This document shows positions 16,207-23,213 of a DNA stretch of 44,547 nt, in pieces (the stretch's first letter is position 1; each line of letters begins with the position of its first letter). The notes under the pieces were generated by a model, which did no database searches, was not told where the DNA came from, and saw nothing but the letters and a program-made list of their open reading frames with translations. Source of the DNA: a virus; IMG/VR virus record IMGVR_UViG_3300013131_000077, positions 1-44,547 of that record. The stretch is one strand, 5' to 3'. Made by a program: the position numbers and the translations under genes.

Positions 16207-16833
16207 TTAGTCCTCCGGGTCGGGAATTCCGTCCTCCAATTTTACACTGTCAACACCCAAGTCAAACTCTTGGAAGTCTGCGAGCTTCTCTCGGACTATC
16301 GGCTCCTCTATCTTGAGTTCGTAGCCGACGTAGGCGCCCGCCAGGTACCTGTCCCCCTTGAGGAGCGTGAGCTCCGAGTACTCCTCCGTTATGGTCGACT
16401 CCTCGACCCTCGCCTGTCGGTCCGGGTTGCGTCTTTTCAGGCACGGGTGATCCATCAGCGCCGACCTGACGACCACTATCAGCCTGTCCCTCATCGTGGT
16501 CACGGATTTCTCCCCCTCCGTGCGCGCCCATGCGTAGGTCCTCATGTTGTAGGAAACCTCGTACTCCGGGTCTCCGTGTCTCATGTGACCCACCCTCGTG
16601 AAACCGCGACCGGATAACGAGACGGTGATTATCGTCGGCCAGACGTCCATCGTCGCCGGTTCGTAGTCCAGGTACTCGGCCGGGTCGGGAATTTCGTCGT
16701 TCGAAGCCCCCCAGTAGTTCCTGTACTTCACGAGCCTCTTCGGAACCTCCACCTTCAGGTAGTCGTTGACGAACTGCTTTGCGAACTGAGGCCCGTACAT
16801 CGCCTCGAAATTTCCGACCGGGACGGGGCTCAC
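16207..16833 (-). CDS. Tail terminator / head-tail completion-like protein
   Basis: This 208-residue protein starts at GTG (16831-16833), overlapping the upstream stop as GTGA. It contains alternating strands and helices: 'WPTIITVSLSGRGFTRVGHMRHGDPEYEVSYNMRTYAWARTEGEKSVTTMRDRLIVVVRSALMDHPCL' and 'TLLKGDRYLAGAYVGYELKIEEP'. The pattern of a strand containing 'Y.v...i..w.r.......a...rdrl...vr.all' is seen in neck and tail terminator proteins of actinophage myoviruses. Position between the gpG/morphogenesis-like protein and the sheath supports a neck role, capping the sheath/tube top. The assignment is position-weighted. Confidence 0.65.
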   Translation of the reverse strand: MSPVPVGNFEAMYGPQFAKQFVNDYLKVEVPKRLVKYRNYWGASNDEIPDPAEYLDYEPATMDVWPTIITVSLSGRGFTRVGHMRHGDPEYEVSYNMRTYAWARTEGEKSVTTMRDRLIVVVRSALMDHPCLKRRNPDRQARVEESTITEEYSELTLLKGDRYLAGAYVGYELKIEEPIVREKLADFQEFDLGVDSVKLEDGIPDPED

Positions 16834-17543
16834 CTGAGATCAAACCCAACCGCGGACCTGCCGACGGATATCTTCGCCACGACTCCCGCTGCGGCGGCGG
16901 CGAAGCCGGGTCTCTCGAACACGAGCCTGCGCATCGGCATCCTCGTCGTCCCGTACTGGTGCCACGTCGAGTACCTGACCTTGTTGCCGAACTCTACGGA
17001 GTCGTTCGTTATTTTGTCTTCCCTGAGTCCGACGGTGAGACTCTGGAACAAATTTCCGGTCCTCTGCATCGTGGGCTTGCCGGGGTATCTCAGCGCCTTC
17101 CAGGCTCCGTACGAGGGACTCAACGGGGCCCACCCCCCCGATGGCAGGCCGTTGCTGGTGAAGTTCTCCGCGAACATCGCCGCGACCATCGGTTTGAGAA
17201 CGGCGACCGCCGGCGGAATGCACACCTTGGCGCGACCGTAAATCGTCGACAACAGGGAGTAGGTGCCCGCGAAGTGCGTGGCTCCCTCCGCTCGGTCACC
17301 CATGCCGTCGCCCATCCTGTGTATTTTGCTCTCGAGCCTTTTCACGGCGGCGACGGTCCTGAGGTAGCTCTTGTGGTTGACCTTTACGTCTATGCCGAGA
17401 CTGACCCCCTTGCCCCTGGAGCCGGAGGTCCGGACGAAGTCGCGGCCGGTCGTGTCGATCGGGGCCGCCGCCCTTACCTTATCTCCGGTGCTCTTGCGAG
17501 TCCTTTTTATCTGCCTTCTCTCGGGAAACAGTTCGTCCTGCAT
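16830..17543 (-). CDS. Virion morphogenesis / tail completion protein (gpG/gpS-like)
   Basis: This 237-residue protein overlaps the head-tail adaptor stop by one base (TAATG). The central motif 'FAENFTSNGLPSGGWAPLSPSYGAWKALRYPGKPTMQRTGNLFQSLT' is the hallmark of the phage virion-morphogenesis / P2 gpS-like tail completion family: F..e.f...G...W.PLs..y...K....pg.p.L.rTG.L..Sl. The strand region 'VEFGNKVRYSTWHQYGTTRMPMRR' that follows is also typical. Such proteins sit at the neck, joining tail to head. The N-terminal 40 residues are basic and probably disordered (QIKRTRKSTGDKVRAA). Confidence 0.85.
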   Translation of the reverse strand: MQDELFPERRQIKRTRKSTGDKVRAAAPIDTTGRDFVRTSGSRGKGVSLGIDVKVNHKSYLRTVAAVKRLESKIHRMGDGMGDRAEGATHFAGTYSLLSTIYGRAKVCIPPAVAVLKPMVAAMFAENFTSNGLPSGGWAPLSPSYGAWKALRYPGKPTMQRTGNLFQSLTVGLREDKITNDSVEFGNKVRYSTWHQYGTTRMPMRRLVFERPGFAAAAAGVVAKISVGRSAVGFDLR

Positions 17544-18406
17544 TATCTGGCGATCCTCCTGCGCTTCAGGCTCTTGAGCGCCATGAGTTCCTTCTCGAGG
17601 AATCCCGTCTCAAGGGTTGACACCCCGCGCGTGGTCAGGTCCTTCACGCCAACGGTGTCGTCGTGCATGTTCTGCATCTCCCTGGTCGCGGCCCTCAGGA
17701 TCATGAGCTTCAGGACCTTGAGCTGCGACCCGTCGAGGCCGCCCGAGTACTCGACCGTGAGCACGTCGTTGGGGAAGGCTGCGTACACCTCCAGACCCCA
17801 CGGAAGGACCTTGTAGTCGGAGCCGGTCGCCTCGGCGGAGCCGCCGCTGGCGTAGGTCTGTCCTGACACGTCGTGCTTAACGGTGAAGGTCGTTTCGGTG
17901 ACGGAGAGTATCTGCTTGTTCTGCAGGTTGAAATTGCTCGGGCTCGCCCCGTGGATCCTGAGGTACTGGCCGACCACGAAGTCGTTGTTGGCGACGTAGA
18001 CGACGTTCGCCCCGCTGACAGATGCACCGGTGATCGTGGCGTTCCTTCGCATCGCCTCGCCCAGGTTCCTGGGTTCCATTGACGAGTTGCGGATGCCGAC
18101 GCGCGTCACAGAAACGACCGGGGTGTTCCGCAGGGCGATCATTATCGGACCCCCGACCATGTGACGGATCGGATCGTTCGTTGTGTCGAGACTCCTGTCG
18201 TACATGTACCCGGACTCGCTCGGAACGCCGAACTCGTACGACGAAGTAACGTGGTCCTCGACGAACTCGTCCACGGACACCGGGCGACCGAGGTACACCT
18301 CTAGCTCGCCCTGCAGGCCCTCGAGGATCATCTCCGCGGCGTCGGTCTGCCTGTTCGTCAGGCTGATGTCCATGAAAGTTCTCAGCTCGGCGACCGAAAC
18401 CAACAT
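17543..18406 (-). CDS. Head-tail adaptor/connector (gp6-like) with inserted beta domain
   Basis: This 287-residue protein's N-terminal segment 'VSVAELRTFMDISLTNRQTDAAEMILEGLQGELEVYLGRPV' is the helical start of gp6-like head-tail connectors. The C-terminal helix 'SQLKVLKLMILRAATREMQNMHDDTVGVKDLTTRG' completes that fold. Connectors form the ring below the portal. Between the two halves lies an insertion of about 75 residues (nucleotides 17823-18045) with the pattern G..V.YV....F.VGQYL.I.G.....FN..N..I.SVT.TTFTV, resembling an insertion in baseplate J. AGAGG precedes the ATG. Order (adaptor, morphogenesis, terminator, sheath) supports the call. Confidence 0.85.
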   Translation of the reverse strand: MLVSVAELRTFMDISLTNRQTDAAEMILEGLQGELEVYLGRPVSVDEFVEDHVTSSYEFGVPSESGYMYDRSLDTTNDPIRHMVGGPIMIALRNTPVVSVTRVGIRNSSMEPRNLGEAMRRNATITGASVSGANVVYVANNDFVVGQYLRIHGASPSNFNLQNKQILSVTETTFTVKHDVSGQTYASGGSAEATGSDYKVLPWGLEVYAAFPNDVLTVEYSGGLDGSQLKVLKLMILRAATREMQNMHDDTVGVKDLTTRGVSTLETGFLEKELMALKSLKRRRIAR

Positions 18407-18415
18407 CTCAGCCTC

Positions 18416-18793
18416 TTACTCTCTGCCGCGCAGGCGCCTCAGAGCTTCCCTGGCGGCGTTGCCGGTTGTCCCGCCGCGGTTTCTCCTGCCGGCTGCGGAC
18501 AGCGCATCTGCCAACCTGTTGGTGATGGACCGTATTGCCCTGCGTATCAATCCGGGCCTAGCCGTTTGCTCCGCGGGCGTGGCCGGCTCGGGGATGACCG
18601 CCTCGGCCGCCCGGGGCGCGTAAGTTGACGGGGTGTCGTCCGCCCTCACCGGTGGCATTGGGAAGGGGTCCGGCAAAGTTGACGGGAGGATGACGCCGTT
18701 CGCCCTCATTTCGGCGAGCACCCTTCGCATCATCTGCGCAAGTTGTCTCTGGGCCGTCGGACTGCCAGCCCAAAGAACGAGTTTTGGCGCCAT
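18416..18793 (-). CDS. Hypothetical 125-aa protein, possibly head/neck-associated
   Basis: The start is the ATG at 18791-18793, with CCGGAGG seven bases upstream. Residues 1-40 form a helix with 'QRQLAQMMRRVLAEMRANG', the middle is Pro-rich (LPSTLPDPFPMPPV), and the C-terminus is Arg-rich and helical (LIRRAIRSITNRLADALSAAGRRNRGG). It has no transmembrane segment and no known motif. It lies nine bases upstream of the connector gene and 62 bases downstream of the second ParB-like gene. The strong ribosome site and operon position support a real gene. The function is unknown. Confidence 0.7.
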   Translation of the reverse strand: MAPKLVLWAGSPTAQRQLAQMMRRVLAEMRANGVILPSTLPDPFPMPPVRADDTPSTYAPRAAEAVIPEPATPAEQTARPGLIRRAIRSITNRLADALSAAGRRNRGGTTGNAAREALRRLRGRE

Positions 18794-18855
18794 TGCGACC
18801 TCCGGTTATGCGACTACGAGAATTTTACAACGTACTCGCCCCCGGACAGGGAGGA

Positions 18856-19407
18856 TCATCCGTCGGCGTTCGGCGGTCTCTCGATCTTCGGCCGTTCGTC
18901 CTGCTTGGCCTCTATCGGGACCCACGCCCTCGAGTAGGTGTGGTCGGAGACCTTCCTCATCTTTATCAAGGAGCCGTCTATGAGGACTTGGAATTCTTCC
19001 GCGGTCATTCCCAGCGTTGACATCAGCGAGTTGGCGTCGTACACCCCGGAACTGATTATCGTCCTGACGAGTCTCGACAGCCTCGCGTTCAATATCTCCC
19101 CCCTCGCCCTGTTCAGCGTCACGTGCATGACCATCGCCTCTATTTCCGAGATGTTCGGCAGGACCACGGTCGGGACGAAGCGCGCGTCCACGAGCAAATT
19201 CCTGTTGGCGGAGGCCAGGGCGACCCTCTCGTGCCCGTCGACGATTCGCAGCCCCTCGCTGCCGAAGGCGACGATCGGGTGCAGCCATCCGTACCGACTC
19301 AATGAAGTGGCGAGAAGCCTCAGGTCCGGTTTCACTATGTACGTTGACCTCCACTCAGACGCTTGAAGCTCGTCCACGTCCACCAGTCTCGTGTTGTTAC
19401 CGGTCAC
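18856..19407 (-). CDS. Second ParB-like (ParBc) protein
   Basis: This 183-residue protein starts at GTG (19405-19407) with GAGGAGG seven bases upstream, overlapping the PP-loop gene stop by 11 bases. Residues 8-70 are a ParBc-type domain: 'VDVDELQASEWRSTYIVKPDLRLLATSLSRYGWLHPIVAF' followed by 'RIVDGHERVALA' (DGHER at 57-61 is the box II-like motif). The remaining part is helical (LNRARGEILNARLSRLVRTIISSG). ParBc folds include CTP-dependent DNA clamps, nucleases and ADP-binding regulators. There is no ParA nearby, so plasmid-like partition is unlikely. Being adjacent to a PAPS-reductase-like gene and another ParB suggests a joint function. Confidence 0.85.
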   Translation of the reverse strand: MTGNNTRLVDVDELQASEWRSTYIVKPDLRLLATSLSRYGWLHPIVAFGSEGLRIVDGHERVALASANRNLLVDARFVPTVVLPNISEIEAMVMHVTLNRARGEILNARLSRLVRTIISSGVYDANSLMSTLGMTAEEFQVLIDGSLIKMRKVSDHTYSRAWVPIEAKQDERPKIERPPNADG

Positions 19408-20530
19408 TTTCGCCCTCCTCGTTTTCCCTCATGGATATCCCGTACGCCTTTGTGCCCGGGCCCATCGGAGTGGGCGAGACGGCGGCGAATTCGTTCAGCA
19501 GCAAAATCCTGATCAACCAATGAATTGGGTAGCTTTTGGGGTCGTTGTTCATCTTCATCCTGAACTTGGCGCAGTACGCCATGGCGTACTGTCTGTGTGA
19601 TTCGTCGATCATGTTGTCGTCTATGCACGCCCTGACGCCGTCCCATCCGTACCTGGAGTAATCCATGATCAATTTCTCCACGTCGTAGTCGACCCAGAGC
19701 CTCCTCTGGGCGTCGATCATCGGCCAGACCCTTTGGAGTTGGTCGAAGAAGAAAGGCTCGGTGGCCAGGAGATCCTTCATCCTCCTGGCGGCGGTGGAGT
19801 AGAGCGGCGACCCGACGCGTGTGTTGGACCCGGTCATCGCGGCGACGTCGTAGTACTCGCAGTATCTCGCGCCGTGCTCATCCACGATGAACTTGAGGAC
19901 GTCGTCGGTCGTCCAGTCGTAAATGACCTTCGCCAACCTCAGCGGGAGGTTCCTCGGGGCCCTGTACGGCACCACGATGTAATTCTCGTGCAACTTCTGC
20001 ACGAGGGATCTGTACCTGACCATCGATTCGTTGGCCCGCACCCCCGTTATGAACGCCGTGCGACCCTTTTTTCCCTGCATTGTCCAGTGGTCCATGTCGC
20101 CCATGTCCTCTTCTCTGCTAAGACCGAAGGACTCGGCGTTTATGGCGAAGGGCGGCATCGGGCGAACGAGCCTGCCCTCGTCCTCTCGTTGCTTTGACCA
20201 GGCCATCTCGGTCGTTCGCTTGCCCATCGACCAAACTTCCATCCCGACCGACAGGCAGTACCACTCCATGTCTACCCAGTCGTAATCCCGAACCTCCTCC
20301 ACGAAATCAATGACCATCGGGCTCACTACCTCGTCGTCCCTGAAGATCGTCTTGACCGGCCCCAACCCCCTCTCCTCGTGAACTTCTTTCGCCAAATAAA
20401 GCACCGCCGTCGAGTCCTTGCCGCCGGAAAATTGGACGCACACCGTGTCGAAGGTGTCGTAGACGTGCCTTATCCTTTTTCTGGCCGCGTCCACGCAGCT
20501 CATGTCGAGATAAAGGCGTTTTCGCGGCAT
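19397..20530 (-). CDS. PAPS-reductase-like PP-loop ATPase (IbrA-like)
   Basis: This 377-residue protein starts with ATG (20528-20530), overlapping the ParB-like stop by one base. Residues 1-45 contain 'DAARKRIRHVYDTFDTVCVQFSGGKDST', in which SGGKDS (35-40) is the PP-loop of PAPS-reductase/ATP-pyrophosphatase enzymes. Further matches are 'TIFRDDEVVSPMVIDFVEEV' and 'GKKGRTAFITGVRANESMVRY', like the substrate and C-terminal motifs of the family. Length of about 380 fits phage/prophage IbrA-type proteins rather than cysteine-pathway enzymes. The PP-loop activates a substrate with ATP. Relatives include DndC in DNA phosphorothioation, but no dnd partners are seen here. The flanking ParB genes resemble the IbrA/IbrB pairing. 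Confidence 0.9.
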   Translation of the reverse strand: MPRKRLYLDMSCVDAARKRIRHVYDTFDTVCVQFSGGKDSTAVLYLAKEVHEERGLGPVKTIFRDDEVVSPMVIDFVEEVRDYDWVDMEWYCLSVGMEVWSMGKRTTEMAWSKQREDEGRLVRPMPPFAINAESFGLSREEDMGDMDHWTMQGKKGRTAFITGVRANESMVRYRSLVQKLHENYIVVPYRAPRNLPLRLAKVIYDWTTDDVLKFIVDEHGARYCEYYDVAAMTGSNTRVGSPLYSTAARRMKDLLATEPFFFDQLQRVWPMIDAQRRLWVDYDVEKLIMDYSRYGWDGVRACIDDNMIDESHRQYAMAYCAKFRMKMNNDPKSYPIHWLIRILLLNEFAAVSPTPMGPGTKAYGISMRENEEGESDR

Positions 20531-21327
20531 CAGAACTCGGCGTTGGTGTCTATGAAGTCGATCAACTTTGACGCCGTCGTCTCCCCGACGTACGCGGGAT
20601 CGTTCCTGAGGTACCTGATGAAGTCGTACCATCTCTTCTGCTGAACGGCGTTGTCGAACACGAGCGTGTACTGCACTATCGCCCTCTCCCCGCCCCTGAC
20701 GCCGACCGCCGTGCTCCCCCTCGTGATCGCCTCCTCCTTGTCGACCGAGTCCGTCGCGACGTAGTCAATTTCGTCATTTTCGTTTTTCGTCTCGACGATC
20801 CGTTCGTCGTCTGCGACCTGGAACGGGTTGACTATCACCGCGGGCGTGTAGCCTCCCCTGTTGTCGTTTCTGTCGTTGACGATGATGTCCGTTGTCAGCG
20901 AGGCGATCTCGAACTCGTCCCAACCGAGGCCGAGCAGCAGGTCCTGATACTCGGAGGAGATCTCCGACATGAGGTCGAGCACGACCTGCTGGTCTGTGTT
21001 GCCGAGCTCGGTCGTCCTGTTGTCGGCGAGCGCGAAGGCGTGGCCACGGTTCTCGTCCACGTCGTAGACGATCGCCGCTATTTTTGTCCATCCGAGTTTC
21101 TTCGCCGCTATCAGCTGGTGGTTGCCGGCTATGACGGAGAACTTGCCGTCGCTTGACGGCATCACGACTATTGGTTTTATCTGCCCGAACTCCCTGTAAG
21201 ATGCGACGATTGACTCGACGTTGCCGATGCGCGGGTTTTTCTCCAGCGGCTTGAGGAGGTCAATGTCCATCGCCAGCCCGGCTATCGAGGAATGTATTTC
21301 CCCTGCGCCGCTCGACCCGTCGCTCAC
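20530..21327 (-). CDS. ParB-like (ParBc) protein, IbrB-type partner
   Basis: This 265-residue protein begins in ATGA overlap with the preceding gene and ends in a one-base overlap with the PP-loop gene. Residues about 22-105 make a ParBc domain: 'IDLLKPLEKNPRIGNVESIVASYREFGQIKPIVVMP', 'SVIAGNHQLIAAKKLGW' (GNHQ at 68-71, with N in the usual place of a variable residue) and 'HAFALADNRTTELG'. The C-terminal half is charged and contains 'ERAIVQYTLVFDNAVQQKRWYDFIRYLR', a segment I do not recognise. Its tight coupling to the PAPS-reductase-like gene mirrors the IbrB-IbrA pair of phages and prophages. Confidence 0.9.
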   Translation of the reverse strand: MSDGSSGAGEIHSSIAGLAMDIDLLKPLEKNPRIGNVESIVASYREFGQIKPIVVMPSSDGKFSVIAGNHQLIAAKKLGWTKIAAIVYDVDENRGHAFALADNRTTELGNTDQQVVLDLMSEISSEYQDLLLGLGWDEFEIASLTTDIIVNDRNDNRGGYTPAVIVNPFQVADDERIVETKNENDEIDYVATDSVDKEEAITRGSTAVGVRGGERAIVQYTLVFDNAVQQKRWYDFIRYLRNDPAYVGETTASKLIDFIDTNAEF

Positions 21328-21662
21328 ACCTGGGCCCTCACGTTTGCGTTCAGTGTCCTCAGCGCGTCAATGGACGTCCTCAAAGACAAAAGCTTCTCTC
21401 TCTTCGCTTTGACCAGCGCCTCGGAGATCTTGTAGTCGTAGTTCTCGTCGTTCATTTGGTAGTCGGCCCAGGCCTCGCGCTCCTTGATTGAGCCCTTGGC
21501 TGCGAGATAGGACTTGGCCCAGTCGGCCTTGTACTTCGCCTCCTTCTTGGCGGCGTCGGTGGATAGGGTCTCGAACGCCTCGGTCTCGCTCTCGAGCAAA
21601 TCCATGAGGCGCAACAGCTCCTCCTCAACCTCAACCTGACTAATCGGGGTACTGCGAGTCAC
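21324..21662 (-). CDS. Small coiled-coil phage protein
   Basis: This protein is about 112 residues if it starts at the GTG at 21660-21662, which has AAGGAAGG just upstream. A TTG eight codons earlier is an alternative that would give 120. The sequence is almost all helix and heptad-rich: 'VEVEEELLRLMDLLESETEAFETLSTDAAKKEAKYKADWAKSYLAAKGS', then 'ALVKAKREKLLSLRTSIDALRTLNANVRAQV'. Proteins with this ending occur widely in phages beside recombination and terminase genes, and I know no function for them. It overlaps the RuvC-like stop by about 20 bases and the ParB-like start by four, so it is part of the same operon. Confidence 0.8.
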   Translation of the reverse strand: MTRSTPISQVEVEEELLRLMDLLESETEAFETLSTDAAKKEAKYKADWAKSYLAAKGSIKEREAWADYQMNDENYDYKISEALVKAKREKLLSLRTSIDALRTLNANVRAQV

Positions 21663-22200
21663 TGCACCTTCCTTCGTAGTTGTCAACGGGCGACCAGTCG
21701 ACTCCGTCGGCGACGGCTCGGCTTGCCTCGGGCCAATCGTATCTTGCTTCGCCCTGCCTAATCAATGCCATTTCCTCCAGTATCCATGCGTCGCACATGT
21801 CGTCGGCGCCGGGACCGACCCACGCAATCCCCGTCCTGGCCGAGACGGCGGAAACGACCTCGCTCTTTGAGGAGTTGCCCTTTCCCGTGGCAAATTTGGC
21901 CCTCGTCGTCGGCGCCACCTCGACGAAAGGTATGTTGGCGGAGCAGAGGACGTACCTCACGACCCCGCCGAGCTCGCCGATTGAGAACGCCTGGCCCGAA
22001 CGAGCGGCGAACGCGTAGCCCTCCAGGACGACCGCGGTCACGCGGTGAAAACGGACGAGCTCCATCACGGCGGTTGATATGTCGATGAGCCTCTGCGTGC
22101 CCCTGCTCTTCGGGATTATTGCGCCCCGGGAATCTCGCACCGACCACCCCGTGGACGAGAGGGACAAATCCAGCCCCATGAAGATTATTTCTTTTGTCAC
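21640..22200 (-). CDS. RuvC-like Holliday junction resolvase
   Basis: This 186-residue protein has the RuvC fold motifs: 'MGLDLSLSSTGWSV' (D11), 'AVVLEGYAFAARSG' (E60), 'IPFVEVAPTTRAKFATGKGNSSKSEV' and 'GADDMCDAW' (D133/D134 and D137), giving the four-acidic-residue active site of RNase-H-like resolvases. It would cut branched DNA arising in replication or recombination before packaging. The start is GTG at 22200; the ATG at 22179 is possible, and neither has a good ribosome site. A gap of about 180 bases with a hairpin and promoter-like sequence lies upstream, suggesting a separate transcription unit starts here. The C-terminal 25 residues are less conserved. Confidence 0.88.
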   Translation of the reverse strand: MTKEIIFMGLDLSLSSTGWSVRDSRGAIIPKSRGTQRLIDISTAVMELVRFHRVTAVVLEGYAFAARSGQAFSIGELGGVVRYVLCSANIPFVEVAPTTRAKFATGKGNSSKSEVVSAVSARTGIAWVGPGADDMCDAWILEEMALIRQGEARYDWPEASRAVADGVDWSPVDNYEGRCSDSQYPD

Positions 22201-22228
22201 GAACGAAAACTACCGCGCTTGGCGGGCT

Positions 22229-22256
22229 GTCCCCGGGGCCTGCACTCCCCGGGGAC
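22229..22256 (-). promoter_or_regulatory. Perfect 10-bp hairpin in leader of RuvC-first operon
   Basis: GTCCCCGGGG, an eight-base loop (cctgcact on the plus strand), then CCCCGGGGAC: a perfect inverted repeat of 10 bp, all GC except the outer A:T pair at its base. It lies about 30 bases before the resolvase start and about 85 bases after a promoter-like sequence. No U-tract follows it on either strand, so it does not look like a standard terminator. It could be an attenuator, an RNA-protein site or a DNA operator. Confidence 0.6.
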
Positions 22257-22339
22257 GCGGCGCCCGATGGGGGCCTAACCCGTCGCGGATTCAACCGCCA
22301 GAACGGATCACCCCCTCCCTTGTCGAGTTACCTGCCACG

Positions 22340-22367
22340 ATTGTATCTTCATAGCTAATACTGAAAA
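22340..22367 (-). promoter_or_regulatory. Candidate promoter for RuvC-ParB-connector operon
   Basis: On the minus strand, TTTTCA (22362-22367), 16 bases, then TACAAT (22340-22345). It sits in a short AT-rich island of about 60 bases in otherwise GC-rich DNA, just after the HNH gene stop. Downstream lies the leader hairpin and the RuvC-like gene. The hexamers match consensus at 4/6 and 5/6, so this is a candidate only. Confidence 0.4.
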
Positions 22368-22384
22368 GGGTAATAGTTATGCGA

Positions 22385-22789
22385 TTACGTTTTTTTCCAG
22401 CTCTCAACCGAAAGACCCAATTCAAAGGCTTTTTGCGGATATTTTCCGATTCTTTCGTGACACGGCCTGCACACGGCCATGAGATTTTTCTCTTCGAGTA
22501 TCGAGCCTCCCTGCGATCTGCGCACGAGCTCGTGGACGTCCTGCGCTGGTTTGCGGATGTACGTGATCCTGCCGTCATCCCTGGCGAACACGGGGCACGC
22601 CTCGCACCATTTTCTCTCCGTCAGAATCCTTCGGACGACGGCCCGTCGCTCGACGTAGATCGACTCAGTTTTTTTGGAGCGACTCCTGAGTTTTGTTCTC
22701 TTCTTCGGGGGCGCCGAGTCTTTCGAACGCCCAGACTCCGTTGAGCGCTTTGTAGAGCGCTTCATCGGCCGGCGTCGTCTCAATGTCAT
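22385..22789 (-). CDS. HNH endonuclease
   Basis: This protein is 134 residues as drawn from the ATG at 22789; an ATG eight codons later (22765) is also possible. The N-terminal 50 residues are very basic (KRSTKRSTESGRSK, KKRTKLRSRSKK), suited to DNA binding. The nuclease domain shows C62-x2-C65, 'DVHELVRRSQGGSILEEKNLMAVCRPCHERI' with H86, N102 and C107-x2-C110-H111, which is the zinc-stabilised HNH/beta-beta-alpha-metal motif, and 'P.kAfelGL' after it, a common phage ending. Phage HNH proteins near the large terminase often assist packaging; others are homing enzymes. The gene overlaps the upstream 182-aa gene by over 100 bases. Confidence 0.88.
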   Translation of the reverse strand: MTLRRRRPMKRSTKRSTESGRSKDSAPPKKRTKLRSRSKKTESIYVERRAVVRRILTERKWCEACPVFARDDGRITYIRKPAQDVHELVRRSQGGSILEEKNLMAVCRPCHERIGKYPQKAFELGLSVESWKKT

Positions 22790-23213
22790 ACCTCAAAAGA
22801 TACGTCCTGTGGGCCTCTATGGCGTCACGGCACATCTCGTAGAGATTCTCCCGGTCGGCGCCGGTCGCCCTTTGCAGCGAGATCATGCCGGCGACGTCGG
22901 AGACGCGCTTGACGACGTAGAACTTGAAGCGATCGGCCTTGGCGATTTTGCTCTCGTAGTACATCTTCGCCTCCACCCCCAGCCTCACGCCGTCCTCGCC
23001 GAGGCTCAGGTACCTCTTGTCGTCGGCGATCATGTCCTGCGTCAGGCCCTCGATCTGCCGGTTCAAGTTGTCCAGCAGGGCGTTGAGCGCCCTCATCCAC
23101 CTGTCCAGGTTCTGCGACTGGCAGAGGAACTGCTTGTGCTCGTCCGACGCCTTGTTCTTGACTTCCTGCGCCACCATGTGCGCGAAGGCGTCGTCGCTTA
23201 TGTAATGGTTCAT
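22665..23213 (-). CDS. Hypothetical helical 182-aa protein
   Basis: The start is the ATG at 23211-23213 with AAGGA upstream, overlapping the exonuclease stop by four bases (ATGA). A longer upstream open frame is a shadow. The protein is helical: 'HMVAQEVKNKASDEHKQFLCQSQNLDRWMRALNALLDNLNRQIEGLTQ' is a likely coiled coil. It is followed by 'LSLGEDGVRLGVEAKMYYESKIAKADRFKFYVVKRVSDV', 'RENLYEMCRDAIEAHRTYLLR', and a C-terminal segment 'DEALYKALNGVWAF'. I recognise no family. Its location between exonuclease and HNH genes suggests an accessory to recombination or packaging. Confidence 0.8.
   Translation of the reverse strand: MNHYISDDAFAHMVAQEVKNKASDEHKQFLCQSQNLDRWMRALNALLDNLNRQIEGLTQDMIADDKRYLSLGEDGVRLGVEAKMYYESKIAKADRFKFYVVKRVSDVAGMISLQRATGADRENLYEMCRDAIEAHRTYLLRYDIETTPADEALYKALNGVWAFERLGAPEEENKTQESLQKN

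Noticed and set aside
18794-18855. TAAAAT as a promoter -10 before the 125-aa gene
   Set aside because: It matches 5/6 but no -35 is present at workable spacing, and the gene can be read from the upstream operon.
22308-22352. A 14-codon open frame in the resolvase leader (MKIQSWQV start)
   Set aside because: No ribosome site, and its first codons overlap the promoter-like -10. A leader peptide is possible but not supported.
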